Shown one piece after another: positions 35,001 to 48,240 of a DNA stretch of 64,000 nt. The notes beneath the pieces were generated by a model. It was not told the origin of the DNA. It saw nothing but the letters and a program-made list of their open reading frames with translations, and made no database searches. The position numbers were made by a program, and so were the translations under genes. Source of the DNA: Allium sativum. Lineage: Eukaryota; Streptophyta; Magnoliopsida; Asparagales; Amaryllidaceae. The stretch spans positions 404,900,192 through 404,964,191 of the forward strand of contig CM060921.1 in assembly GCA_030737875.1 (NCBI GenBank). The letters run 5' to 3'. Every line of letters starts with the position of its first letter. Positions within the stretch are counted from its first letter, which is position 1.

Positions 35001-35667
35001 TTGTAGATCTGAGAAAAGAATTGAAAAAAGAGGAGGAAAACTATAAAAAAAAGATTACCTACATGTAGAACCATCAATTTTCACAAATCTGGGTTCTATA
35101 TGCCCAATTCTTGTTTATATGATTTGAATATATATTTATTTTAGAAGCTTAGAATTTTAGTAGAAAATGGAGAAAAGGAAACGGCAAAGCTTCACCGCTA
35201 CCTCCAGAAATGTGAGCAAAAGAGTGGGGGTCTATGCCTTAGTTTATAGATGTAGAAATGATCTTGAACGTCAGATTTAATTCCAGAAAAGTTCTTCCGT
35301 ATATATATATAACTTTTACAGTATAGAAACCCTAGTTACCACCTGCTTAGATCAACCAAGAGGTCAATCAAGCGGTTGACACCCCGGTCGACCACCGGGT
35401 TGACCTGGTAAAGGTGGGGTAGGGGAGTTATGGTAAGATTTATTACCATTGATATATTTTGTTGTTAATTAATTTCCCATCGATTTTCGTAATACGTCTG
35501 TAACTTTTTCAGACAGACTTCGTTGCGAAGTTCCAAACATGAAAGTTAACCAGAATTCTGTCATGAATGCAATAGTGCAAGTTACATGGTCAAATTCCAT
35601 CATTTTCTCAAATTTCCTATTTTTGGAATATATTAATTTAACTATTGTCAAGTTCCAGGGTGTTACA
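32026..35667 (-). repeat. 3' LTR of the LARD-like element
   Basis: 3642 bp, TGTGACACC to TGTTACA. It contains many recurring TTAATACC words (32600-33300) and the promoter-like block at 35299-35406. It keeps the empty SINE target site at 34181-34194. Confidence 0.9.
35299..35406 (-). promoter_or_regulatory. Putative LTR promoter in family B (left copy)
   Basis: A TATA tract (35299-35313) with, upstream on the minus strand, a cluster of palindrome-like words (gatcaacc, aggtcaatc, cggttgac, cggtcgacc, gggttgacc) at 35350-35406. The arrangement is conserved in three LTRs of the window. Confidence 0.45.
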
Positions 35668-35685
35668 TTCTTCCGTCCTTAAAAG
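35668..35685 (-). other. Polypurine tract of the LARD-like element
   Basis: The minus strand reads CTTTTAAGGACGGAAGAA directly before the LTR start TGTAACACCC. It is preceded by a cgagatgagatttc-like phrase, common upstream of plant gypsy 3' LTRs. Confidence 0.75.
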
Positions 35686-38600
35686 AAATCTCATCTCGAA
35701 ATTTTACCAATGACTAAGTCATGATACTGACACCTAATTATCTTATACAACATAGTATACATCCAATTTTGCAACCAAACACGTATATTTTCATAGTGTA
35801 CATCACAAGTCACAACCACAAAATATGTATGCATATCGATTTTAAGTCAGATCCTCCTATATATATGCATTTCATTTTAAAAACAGTTTTGAATACATGA
35901 TGCAAACATTCAAAAATATACTGATAGTTCTATATGATTGTATCTTTGAATACAATTTTCATCTAAAATCCTTAGAAGAAGACAAGGTGGATTTGATACA
36001 TTACTCCCAAGCCGCAATGCATTCAATCAGATGGGCAAGAAGGTCAACAACTTTCAAAATCCCCAAAATGAAATCCCAATGCCCAGTATATTAATTGGGC
36101 GGGACGGAAGTCACTTATGAGGAAACCGATGAATCGATCAATTCATCTCTCCACTTCCTACGAAGAGGGGAGACAAAGACTAGGATCTAATTCCCAACAG
36201 GAGGATCCTTCTTTCATTTCATATTTCTCATCGGACAAATCACGTCAAGAGGAATCCAAATTCCTTCTTCTTTCATTTCTGGTTAAGAAAGAAGAGATAG
36301 AGGTAAACTGCCCAATTAGTATACTGGCCTTGATGAAAAACAAGAGAGAGCCCGGGGTATTTTTGGCTACTGACATATGGGAATGTTTTGTGGAAGATCT
36401 TCTATTTACTTTTATGGGAAAATCGGATTTAGATTAGTCTAACCCGTCTTCGAGCGCAAACAAGATTAAGAATCTTTCATGTAGTGAACGATTATGAGTA
36501 GAAGTTTGAAGCAACCAATTTTGCATCCAAATCTTAACATCTAGTACGTCAACGCATCTAAAATCGCTTCTTGTTAATTTCTCCTATGCCAAAAAAAGAA
36601 ATTAAAGCAAAGAATTTAATGTCCTAACCGCTTTTAAATTTTCCAATTCCAGTCCTATAGGGGAATTTTACCTCAACTGCCCCAAAATACTACAAAATTT
36701 TCCATATATAGACTGCAAAAGTGGCTTAAAACAAGCTCTAAAACGTAGAACGAGTTAAATAATAACTCACACGCGTCGTTGACAAGGTATGCAAACAACA
36801 TTTTCGCAACTAAAATAACTTTTCTCTTGTTACAGTTAACGTTTTTTAGCACATCATCGTCCCTAGTGGACCGCTAAAACCGCACAATTAATTATCCAAG
36901 ATCTTCATTATGCTTTACACATGATGATAAAATCCTACTTTCCCAAAAAAAAAATCTGCTTCTTTAAGTTCATGTAAATTTTGGACTCTTTTATTTCTTT
37001 TTAGTATTGTTTTACTTTACATGTAAGATTCGTACATTAACTAAGATTTGGTAACATGTAGCTACGAACTAACACAAAGCTAGGAAACAAATGCTGGAAA
37101 GAGAAAAGAACAAATACACAACATCTAACTCCAAAATATTGTCCATAAACAATAAGACATCTTACTTCGTAGCTGGAGCTCGATCCATTTCCATGATATC
37201 TGATTGGTCATGTCATTCTCAATCCCGTGTTGTAGACACTTTTTATGTTGTTGGAGGTTTCCACATCACCGCTTTCTCAAAAGAGAAAATTAGTAATGAT
37301 AAAAAACCAACTACCAAAACTGCTTTCCATGGAGATTTCCTATCATTATCTAAGGATGAATCCGGACATGTGAATATACAGAAAGTAACCCAGCAAATAA
37401 CATATAAGAGAAAAAATTGAATGAAAAATGATGCGCTATTAAATGATGGTTACGCCATTGATCGAAGCAAGACTAATTAATGCATCATAAGACAAATCTA
37501 GTCATAACTTCCCATAATAATGTGTTAAATGAGTCACATACATGTGTGGGCAGTTTGGACATAGAGTATCTAACTCAAAAACCTACATTTAAAAAAAATT
37601 ATCTACTGCAAAATCTACAAAGCTGGTCAAACCAAAGGTCATTTAAGTCTGCAATCTTCACAAGATTCTCCTTAGAAAGACCATCTTCATCTCCAAAACA
37701 AAAATTGTCTTCATCAAAATCTATCTCAAAAAGATATGGAAAAGCAAGATGTAACACGAGCAAAAATCCTATACACAAATCTCGAAGCAAAGCACGATGC
37801 AAATCCTACCACTACGATTAATTCATTTTGTCCTAAAGAGATGGAACCTTATGCCCATTCCAATCCAACTAGATGTTCGCTCTTTTAGGATGATACCTAA
37901 ATGGCAGGAGGAAGATCAGATATTGCAAGTATTATGTGCTAAGAATTGATCAGAGAGTATAAATGGGTTTGGATCTTGGAGTAGTACCGAGGCGAGATCT
38001 AATGAGCAAACTAGCACGGAAAAAGAGGACACGAGGCAACTACAAAGAGAGTGAGAAAGAGAGAAAGAATAAAGATATGGTTTGTCTAAATGAAGAAGGA
38101 AGGACGAAAGAAAGAAGTTAAAGGAAGGGAATTTGGATGCAACTTTTATGGTTGAGTGCAAGGTTCAAGTTGTACCAAAACTCATCACCCAGTTGATCAT
38201 TCTAGATATAACACTAAACAGTCGACTGTTAAACAATCATTTGAAAAAGGTTGAACCTTAACCCTGTAAGGGTCGGATTAAAATATTAACCATCTTGGGT
38301 TTTCTCTTAAGATTTAACGCGATCCAAAAAATACTTGTCCTCATCATGATGGTATCGTGGACCGCAGTCAAGCACTGAACCGTCTGCAAAGATTTAAAGT
38401 AGTATCCACAAAAGGCTGCCACCATGCAATCATCTCAAGAATACCCAAAACAAATTTAGCTAGAAATCTAAAATAAAATTAAAACAAACTTATCCCCTTA
38501 CCTAGCTGACAAACAAATCGAGCAATTTCAGGAAATCAAATACCCCAAGAAAACTAGAAGCTTTAATTAGTCTAATTGAGAGAAAGTTTTTGAAAACCAT

Positions 38601-39573
38601 TCAAAATTCAACTTTATTTATAAACTAAGTGTCCTATACTACTATAAGACTATTATATTATTTAAGTTAATTTACATTCTAGCTTATGCTACTGATTGGA
38701 ACAATTCTCCCATGTTTTGAACGCTCCACAAAAAAGTTATTTGTGATAATTTCCATAAATTATCTAAAATATCTAAAAAGAGGAACATTTAAAAACACAA
38801 GGAATGGGTAATGGTTTTTATTTTAGGCAAATTTCTTAAAATTTCCAAATTCCTTCTTTCCACGGAAAAAGGATCCCTTATTAAAAATTACACAAAACCC
38901 AACAATTCGAAACATAGATAGATTTAATTTAAAATTTATCGATTTACGCAAATCTTAATTTCAAAATTTTCTTGAATAATTTAAAACCTTTGAAACCTCT
39001 TTTTTTTCCTTTTTCCAAAATAGTTTGTGAAAAAAATAAAGTTTCTCCCGAATGTAAAACCAAGAATTCAAAGAAACAGTTCTAACAAATAAGTGCCTGA
39101 ATTTCAAAACAAAGTATCGAATGGATATACTTCCCAAGTTTTGGTTCCGGGCTAATATGACATATAGATACGGATTTCTCATTTGACTCCAAAACCAAGA
39201 AAAGGTTTTTGAACTAGAACTCCCAAACAAAATCAAAAACTAGAAATCGCGACTATTTCAGTTGTAGCTAGCTTCTCGTCTATCACTCAAGCTCAAATCC
39301 ACGTGATTAACCATATGTCATTCTCATGTTCTTCAAACAAATCGCCAAACGTGTCGTGGGGCAAGTTAAGGTTGGCCAGAAACTCAAACTCAAAATAATT
39401 CTAACACTTAGTCGTTTTAAAGCCATCTTTAATAAATAGGTCCACAACGGATTATCTCGTTGTAGAAATTATTTAGAGTCAGCTACTAAAGGACAAAGAA
39501 ATACAAAATAAATTTGAATGTGGTCTCTCACTAATCTGAATTTATTAATTCCTCTGATCATCTAAAAAAAAGA
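35686..39573. other. Noncoding internal domain of the LARD-like element
   Basis: No retroviral-type domain is present. The longest open frames (36117-36437 plus, 106 codons; 37091-37420 plus, 109 codons; 37480-37821 plus, 113 codons) have no recognised motif. The stretch at 35980-36440 is less AT-rich and reads more protein-like than its surroundings, with words such as SKFLLLSFLVKKEEIEV and DIWECFVEDLLFTF. It may be captured DNA of unknown source. Confidence 0.6.
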
Positions 39574-39585
39574 TCGTATACCAAA
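39574..39585 (-). other. Primer-site-like sequence
   Basis: The minus strand reads TTTGGTATACGATC just after the 5' LTR. TGGTAT agrees with the initiator-Met primer site and the rest has diverged. Confidence 0.5.
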
Positions 39586-42500
39586 TGTAACACCTCATAT
39601 TTTTCTGAGCTCGAATTTCCAAAAAAAAAAAATCAAAACTTAAACCCATTTGAGCATGGAGAGTATAAATCTGGTACCTACAAATAATAAGCATGAGCAT
39701 AATAAGAGTACAATAAAATTAACTCACAGTGAAACAAAATAGGATAAAAAGTATCGACTAAGGCAACTACCATGAAAGCAAATCTCCGTAGTAATACCGA
39801 GCATAAGAAAACAGTAGAAAACTAAACATAATACTTGCAAAGACCTGTCTTCCCTGAGATAAATTTGAGAATTTTTACAAGGAGGGGGTTAGAACAACAA
39901 GTCCTGGTGAGTAGAAATGTATAACATTGTCTACAATACAAAAATACATCCCATTTGGTTTCATCCGAACCATATGTCTAACGAGGCTAGTGGTCCAAAC
40001 ATAAACATGTAAAGATTTCGCATGATGAACAACTATTGCTCCCAAGGTAACATTTCCCAGAGATAACTTTATCGCAATATACTAAGATAGAACTTTTATC
40101 TGTAAGTTTGAAGCCTTTAAAAACACCATTTCAACAAATACCAGACAAAAAGGCGGACACTCCAACTAGTCAATACCCTATTAATAAAGAAATCGGGCCA
40201 TATTTATATAGCCACTTATGGCCTCACTAATAATATACCCTATAGGGAAGATTCATTGATTACTTAATACACTAGTGTATGGTTATTACTCACTAATATA
40301 AATTAGAGGACACTAGATACAAAGTCCTACGAATATTAGGCTTCCGTCATTTATGCATATTTCCAAACCCCGCGTAAGGTGAGAGATAGTAAGCAGTCAC
40401 TTATTACCTACAGGCTAGGTAGACGACTGTAGGTCATTTATGACCTTTTCCCCCACAGACTCCTTTGTTACTATCTAGCTAACCTTATTAGATAATCCCC
40501 TAATCACTTAGTACTTCTCGTAGGATAGACATTCCTATGGACATTTAATACCTTATCCCAAGGAGGACTTTAACCCAATCACTTACTTCCTAGAAGAAGC
40601 GGATTACCATGGAGATTATGTAACGACCCCAAACTCTGGTACGACGGTGGCAAGGGTAATCTTTGGAATATAACACATAAACAAATAACAGCAGAACAGA
40701 AATAAATAAATACACCAGATAATGTACAATAGAATACACTGGATAAACATAATCATCAGAGTTACACAGTATATAGGATCATACTTAGTACAAAATACAG
40801 TTCAGCTATACATAAATGTCTACAGCGGAAAACAAAACATAATATGTACAATCGGAGCTGAACATCATAAAAAGAGAAAAATGATAGAATCCATCTTCAG
40901 CTCCAGCTATCCAGAAAGAGTCTGCAAAAACCTGAATACAAGGCTGCCCGTGTAGAAAAAGGGGCACCCGAGTTTACAATTGAAACAAACTACGAGTAAG
41001 TCATGGGACTGGTATGAGAAATCTACTTAACTTACTTTGTATTATGGCCAATCACAGGACCACGCCACTTTCGCGGAACGGGTTTACTCCATTGGATTTC
41101 CAGTGCTTCAAAACAAGTAAATCTTTTAAACATCGCAATGCTTTTTATAAAAAATGAAGTCAATATAAGAATCAATTCCCATCACACAATCTAGAGGATA
41201 GAGTTTTACCTTATAACGGTCAAAATATGCTTGATACAAATAAAACAAAATCATTTTATATATTACTAGTGTTTATATGTTTCAAAAACAATTTCAAATC
41301 ATAAGTATCAATCATAGACGACATTAATGCCCTATACCACTATATTGCCATATATAGGTATACAATCAAAACCGCACAATGTCGTATTTGGAAATTGGAT
41401 TTCCGTCATGAACCAAGGCAAAAGATAGTCCTTACCGAATTCGATACTGTCTAGCCCGAGCCTCAGGCTACAACCGCAACTGCACCTAGTAGCCATAGGG
41501 CCGGTCCACCCATAGCGGATTAAAATAAAACCCTGAACAATACGTCTCCCCTCCATATGGGGCGTAAATGAGCCAAATGACTCCATATCCGAGGCGCCTC
41601 GCAATCCAACAACCACATAGGTGAAAATAATATAAATGTCAGGGCTAGTAGGTCACTGACACCACCCTAGCTAGAAAGAGACGCATGTTCTCCCTGGATC
41701 CTCTCCCGTTTCTGGCTCATAACGGGGTGTGAGGCTCGCGAATTCACGTTATACACAAAGCTATGCCACACAGGCCGTGCTTTGATCATCAACCACAAGA
41801 CTTTGCTTTTCAACAGAAGCCTTGATCATCTGCCACTTAGGCATGCCATACAGGCAATTCACTCCATGCGACTGATTTCTATCGATATATAACCTCTGAG
41901 CTTGTACGTCTCAGAGAAGGGCGTTAAGCAAGAGAATAAATTCTCCGCTGCCAAGCAGATATATATTTAATAGAGATCAATTAGCACAAAACAAAATTCA
42001 ATGTCAGACACACAGTCCATTTACAAGTTCGTTCTAGGTCTGAACGAAACCGAAGGCACTTAATACCTCGCACATCCATACAATCAACAAGTATGTCCGG
42101 ACGGCTACTACTCCAGCCCCTTCAAGGTAGCTACTCCTATCATGAGCATCAGTAGCACCCCTCCATTCGACGTGAAGATCATCGGTCATGCACCGTCTTC
42201 ATATCTTCGACTTCTAATCATCGATCAATTATTTGAAATGAGAATTAACTCGGCCTTTTCAAATAATTCACGTATATTTAGAATTTCAAATCAATTCATT
42301 TCAATGGTTAAATTATTCGACATCAATAATTCTGTTAATTAATGAAATTTTCACGCCAAACACATTCAACCATCAAATATCAAATAAACTGAGGAAATTC
42401 AGTTTATTTCCATTCCATATCGTTTATAATATTTTATCACGATTTATCGCCAATTTTATTTATTTAAAAATAGTCAATTCATTCAAATGACGCTTCAGGC

Positions 42501-43019
42501 TATAACACGGCCGTGGCGCTGTTTTTCTTCAGATTTGATTTACACATATCTGAAAATCTAACCGTTAGATCTTCACAAAGTTTATATCTTTAGAAAGATC
42601 TTTTCAAAACGAATCCAACAGTTTTAGTTTTGGGAAAATCTGACGGTCTGATCTCCCAGAATAATCGTTTGAAATCACGGCTTCAAAACACGAACTGCAG
42701 CGTCGTTATTCGATTTAATTTAATTATATTTATTTATATATATATATATAAATATAATCGACTCTGGAGCTGTTTTTCTTCAGATTTGAATTAAACATTC
42801 CAGACAATCCAACCGTTGGATCTTTATAAAGTGGGTGTCATTGGAAAGATATTTCCAAAGCGAACCCAACGGTCGGTTTTGGGAAAATCCGACGGTCGGA
42901 TCTCCCACAATAATCGTTTGAAATCACGGTTTCAAAATATGAACTGCAGCTTCGTTGTTTGATTTATTTTAATTATATTTATATATGTATAAATATAATT
43001 CATTCTTCGATTTCAAAAC

Positions 43020-43640
43020 CATATTCACTTCATATATTTGATAAAAATGATATTTTTATCCAGTAGATATTTATTTCAACACATCAACATTTTTAACACT
43101 TCATATTTCACATAAAAATGATATTTTTAGTGAACAAAAATATCTTACAACACATGACTATTTTATTTAGTTCATCCACCGGTTAAAAATAATATTCATA
43201 GCAAACAAATATTTATTTCAACACTTGTGTATTTTTAGCGAGTCGTTTACATGATAAAAATGATATTTTTATCATCAAAAATATTTATTCAATAGATGAA
43301 TATTTTTAGCACTTTATATTCACAATAAAAATGTAGATTTTATTGTTCAATCTATATATTCAACACATGAATGTTTTCGACTTCACACATACGATAAAAA
43401 TATGATTTTTATCCTTCTAGTCCTTTATTCAACACATGAATGTTTTCTGTAGTTTATATATATAATAAAAATGTGATTTTTATTGTTAAAACAATTTATT
43501 TCAAAACACGATTATTTTATATAGTTCATACATAAGGTAAAAATATTATTTTTGGTGTTAAAACAATTTATTTAAAATACTAATATTTTATATAGTATAT
43601 ATATATATATAATAAAAATGTTATTTTTATCTTTCAAAGA
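43020..43640. repeat. A-tract array with about 71-bp units in family A
   Basis: Eight to nine units begin with AAAAATGATATTTTTA-like cores, spaced about 71 bp, each with a second half holding ttcaacacatgaat-like text. It lies at the position of the 34-bp array of the copy at 1-2084. Confidence 0.8.
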
Positions 43641-43740
43641 ACTTATTCAATACATGAATTTCTATTCAACACATGAATTTCTATTCAACACATGAATTTC
43701 TATTCAACACATGAATATAGTTTAAACACATGAAAATAAT
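43640..43740. repeat. 19-bp tandem repeat
   Basis: Four nearly identical copies of tctattcaacacatgaatt followed by two decayed ones, derived from the second half of the 71-bp unit. Confidence 0.9.
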
Positions 43741-44519
43741 TCTAACACATGAATATTATTGAAAATTTCGGCAGCATAACGGCAGGGTAGTTAAAACCGG
43801 CACCGTCCTGAGTACGGCTCCTCGCTCTACCTTAAAGCCTCACAGCTTTTGACAATGGGGATTTTCAATATCTAGTTCGTACGCAGACGAATTTTCCCAT
43901 ATAATAATCCTATTTAGATTTCAACCATAATCAATCATTTCAAATCAACCATTCATGATATTCACCAAATTTCACATCAACCAATAATCCAAACAATATC
44001 ACAACCAATATATATCGTCCATGGTCTGTGGACGAGGGGAGTATATATATATATATATATATATACACACGTATATAACTATATTTCAATTTCATTTCAA
44101 TATCATTTCAACGCATATATCATTTTTACAACGCATATATAACTTATACATCAAACATACAACTTATACAACGCTTATACATGAGGTGTACAACGCTTAT
44201 ATAACTCATACATCGACTATATAATTTATACATCGTTGTTTTCCATATCGTTTATAAATTAGAAATCTCACATTGGGTCCCACTCCTCCAAAAATTGTTG
44301 AAGGCTCAGAAAAATATCCGGTCTCTTCTAGAATGTAGAAGACGTCCACACGAGTCCACTGTCTCTTGTTTCACTAGATTTTGTCAACATAGCAAAAAGA
44401 TACGATTTTTCAACGAAAATCAAAATTAGCAACACATAAAAGTGTTATTTTTAGTTCAAAGAAAACAAAGTCGTATACCTCAGTTTAATCTTCAAAACTA
44501 GGTCACGAGATATCTTCAA

Positions 44520-44815
44520 ACCCGTTGACTTTGAGGAGAACTATACCAGATCGAGGAGCTGGGAGTCGCGTGCCGGAGGGTACCAGTCGCGGTCAACTCG
44601 CCGTCAGATCAGAGGAGTTACGGCGGTGGAAAGTCGGCGCCTTCCTCAAGGTGATTCTCCCAAAATACTCAACGATGTCTGGCAAATCCTATATGGATTT
44701 AAAGAGGAAGGAAAACTCTACAAAATCCCCAACATGGCCCTTGGATTTCGATGCATGGTTGAGGAGATAAGGAGGAGAGAAGGTGGGGAGCATGGTCGTC
44801 GTTCGTGAATAGGGG
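44520..44815. other. GC-rich block inside LTR copy 3
   Basis: A GC-rich segment that stays open for 81 codons in one plus frame and 60 in another, with no domain. It sits at the same place as the GC-rich blocks of the other family A copies but differs from them. Confidence 0.45.
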
Positions 44816-46901
44816 GTTACGGGTTTTCTTCAGAAATGAGAGAATGATTTTGATTGGCCAATAAAAAATTTTATTTATATAAAATCCGAAAATACCCCCT
44901 TCTACACACGAACTCCAATGCAAACCTAATGACTATCGCCCCTAGCTGAATACCCCCATTCCGAACACAATGGGATATGTTTCGTAGGCCCATTCGACTT
45001 TTTCAGCCAGTTTTTCTTCAAATTAAAATAGAAAACATTCAATATTTGATTTGAACGTACATTTCAATTTGCCGGGGCCACATACTGACCCCAAAAATTC
45101 TAGAAAAATAAATATAGCTATGTTTTGACGATACGGTCCCAACAAAACTAGTTTCGTCGAATTCTGAGACCGTTTGAAAAATGGCCCTTTTCTGGTCGAT
45201 CCAATTTAACTAAAATCAACAAATACATTTTCTTTCGCCACGCTCACATATTGACTTCAAAAAGTATGGAATTTGAAACCAAGAAATAATTTGACATCCC
45301 GGATCCAACAAAAGTGGTTTCGTCGAATTCTTAGGTCATTTGCAAAATGGCTATTTTCACGGGCTATATAAATTCTATAACGACCTTTCTGAAAATTCAT
45401 TTGGCCATAACTTTTGACTCTGGCTACGAAACTTCAATTTTTCAGATTCGTTAGAAAGATATTCATAAACAGATTTAAATATTTTTGGTTTCACTAAAAT
45501 CCTTTTTATTTTGCACCCGGTACAGTCAGTCAAAGTTTGAATTCCAATTTTGAAACTATCGTGCCATTTCAGGCCTTGTTTATAATTTAAAATAATTATA
45601 TTTATTTTCAACCATCGATTCAAACATAATTTTCGTCGTTATTATTTAAAATAATTTATTTTAAATATTTAAAATTCACTAAAATAGCCAAATTAAAAAT
45701 TTAAACTGGCTCAGATTTTCCGGGTTGTTACAGATTACTAATCTCGTACCAAATTAGCCATTTAATACTTCTTATTTATGGGGAGGTGAGATATTGGATC
45801 TCTTAATACCTTTTAAAGGTGACTCTATGACTCCACCATTAAGGGAAAGGGGAGCAAATTGCTTAATACCCAACAGGTGGATCCTACTACTTAATACCTC
45901 TAATCCTGAAGTAGGTCACAATATGAATTATTTCCTATTCGATTTCTTCTTTCAGAAGGGAGGCGGGCTCTACAGCCACTTAATACCTCAACACTTGAAG
46001 TAAATATTTTAGGAATATTTCTCGCTATGCAATTAAATATCGTCATGGGTTCCTATGGTTAATGGTATCTCATATCAGTCATACCTATAACCGATTGTTG
46101 GAAAGTACAAACTTCTGTCGAGTAAGTAAACTGTCCTCGCACCATTAACTACTAAGTCCAATCCTTATTAATTAACTAAAGGCATTATTTCTAGAATTAA
46201 GCTAGAATAAGATAAGGATGATTTCCTAAGATTCCAACATTTGGCTATTTTTAATTCTCATATTGGACTTAGTATTTACTACGGCCATTAACACCTAAAT
46301 TCCCATTTAAATTCCCTTTAATCCAGTTAATTATTATAATGGTCACACACCATTAATGACCCTAATGGTCATATTCTTAAGGCAATGGAAAACCTATTAA
46401 CTGTCATTTATATCAGTCACATCTAGTTACCTTATTTTTAATTGTTGTAACACCCAAACATTACTATGGTTATTTAATTTATACTAGTTCTTATGTAAGT
46501 ATGTATATATAAGTTTATAATATTGATTCCCTAATTGGAGTCACAATATTATCTTTATTTATTTTAAATTGTAACCAATTTACATTTATCACCTACTCAT
46601 TCCTTTTCCCATAACATTCATGTTTACAATATCCATTCCCTTATTGGTAACTTTTTTTAATATAGCAATAAACTCCAAATTTATTGTTATCAACATAACA
46701 GTCACAAATATTCATTCTCGTTTATTATGGGAAATATTACCATATGTACCCATTGAAAATAGAAACTATTCAAATTCAAACACACATCATACATATATTT
46801 AATAATAATAATAACGTTAGTTATGTAAATTTGGACGGATAATGTTATGATGATTATATATTATATTATATTGTATGGTATTGTATAATATTTTTAGTGT
46901 G

Positions 46902-46915
46902 TTATTTAAGTAGTT
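46902..46915. repeat. Left target duplication of the SINE
   Basis: ttatttaagtagtt, repeated exactly at 47136-47149. Confidence 0.93.
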
Positions 46916-47135
46916 GCAAAGGTGGTGTCTGGCGCAGCAGTAAGGTTACCCGGTTGGTAATCTGGAGCGCACAGGTTCGAGTCCCGACCTCTTCACATAT
47001 GTGAGGGAAAAGCTGTGCGCTATAATCGACCACCCCAGAGCTTGGAAAGCCGTAAGAATAGTACTAGGACGGGAGACTGCTTGGGATGTCCTCTCGTGCT
47101 TGAGTACGGGAGCCTTTGGCATTGGGTATCCACCT
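46916..47135 (+). mobile_element. SINE with tRNA-like head and 5S-rRNA-like body
   Basis: A 220-bp insertion flanked by an exact 14-bp duplication. The head has a perfect A box TGGCGCAGCAG (46930-46940) and a perfect B box GGTTCGAGTCC (46974-46984), the internal RNA polymerase III promoter of tRNA genes. The body from about 47034 resembles the 3' half of plant 5S rRNA: atagtactaggacggga at 47057 matches the 5S internal control region with few changes, and gggatgtcctc and gtgctt follow. The tail is short and T-containing (ccacc, then T). The matching site in the sister LTR (34181-34194) is empty. SINEs move with LINE enzymes. No LINE was seen in this window. Confidence 0.88.
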
Positions 47136-47149
47136 TTATTTAAGTAGTT
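47136..47149. repeat. Right target duplication of the SINE
   Basis: An exact copy of 46902-46915. Confidence 0.93.
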
Positions 47150-48240
47150 ACTAGTTATGTTTCATTATTATTATTCATATTATAGTCCAAACTAATGACA
47201 ATAATAACCTTTTGTATTTAATTTTATTAAGACTCAAAATCTCTTTAAAAGGCAATTTACTATAATTATTGTAAATTTTTCCTAAACTATTTAAAAGCGG
47301 GAATGTTGACATATTTCAAATATCAAGAAATAGGTAATATTTTATTTAAGATAAATGATGTAAACTACGTACAAAATATGTTAATTCACATATCTTTTCC
47401 TCTCTGATTTGTTTATATTTCTTACAGATTTCAAATAATGCTTTATTATTTAAAAAGTGTAGAAAGGGATAATATACAATAATCAAGTAAAAATTCCCCA
47501 AAAAAATACCAAACATAAATATGTTTATATTTCTAAACCAAAAATTGCACAAATTATATACTTACACCTAAATCCTATAAATCTGGAGTAACACTTCATA
47601 AATCTAACAATATTTAGGGACTGACTTCCAGAGTTTAGGTATATACAATAACCTGAAACATATTAAAGAATTGAAGGCAAGAAAATAATATTATTACCCA
47701 AAGGCCAACAAATTCATATGTATACAAATCTCGGATTTACAAAAACTAAAAAAATCTGATACTTTTAGGCATACAAATTCATATTTCACGCAAATGAAAT
47801 AATTATGATATTTTTAACAATGAATATATTTCTCACTTACTTGAAAGCCATTCCAAATCCAAATATTAATATAGATTTTAGGCATATAATTCTAAATCCT
47901 ACAAATCTACAATTTGTATAAAAAGGGGATACACATATACATGTTAAATTTTATAGATTGAGAAAAGTATTAAAAAAAGAGGTGGAAAAATATCAATAAG
48001 GGTTACTTACATATAGAACCAACTCTTTTTCACAAATCTAGATTCAATATCTCTAATTCTTGTTTATGATTTGAATATATATATTTATTTTAGAAATTTA
48101 AAAGGGATAAGAGAAAGGGAAATGGCAGAGCTTCGTTGCTACCTCTAGAAATGTGAGCAAAAGACCGAGGGTCTAACACTTAATTTATAGGCATAAAAAT
48201 AACCATGAACCATAAAATTTAATTCCAAAAAAATCCGTCT

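Larger units (their letters stand above)
40619..45732 (-). mobile_element. Family A solo LTR, 5114 bp, nested
   Basis: It begins TGTAACGACCCC and ends GGGTTGTTACA, which are near-inverted ends. It is flanked by the perfect duplication gatta (40614-40618 and 45733-45737). The uninterrupted sequence can be read at 33054-33090 in the sister LTR (ggagattaccgatctc). No internal domain is present, so it is a solo LTR left after recombination between two LTRs. At 5.1 kb it is among the longer LTR types. Minus orientation is inferred from the TGTAACAACCC start and a TATA-like tract near 44870-44885 on that strand. Open frames inside (41332-41616, 44525-44808) are not credible genes. Confidence 0.9.

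Noticed and set aside
36117..36437. Plastid or mitochondrial DNA insertion
   Set aside because: The composition hinted at it, but I could not match any organelle gene, so it is reported only as an unidentified island.
41332..41616. 94-codon minus-strand open frame
   Set aside because: It lies within the family A solo LTR, is not open in the homologous LTR at 5896-10164, and has no domain.
46919..46990. A functional tRNA gene
   Set aside because: A and B boxes are perfect but the head lacks a convincing cloverleaf with an acceptor stem. The whole 220 bp sits in a target duplication, so it is a SINE head.
47034..47110. A genuine 5S rRNA gene
   Set aside because: Only part of the 5S sequence is present, it is diverged, and it lies inside the SINE with no 5S tandem neighbours.
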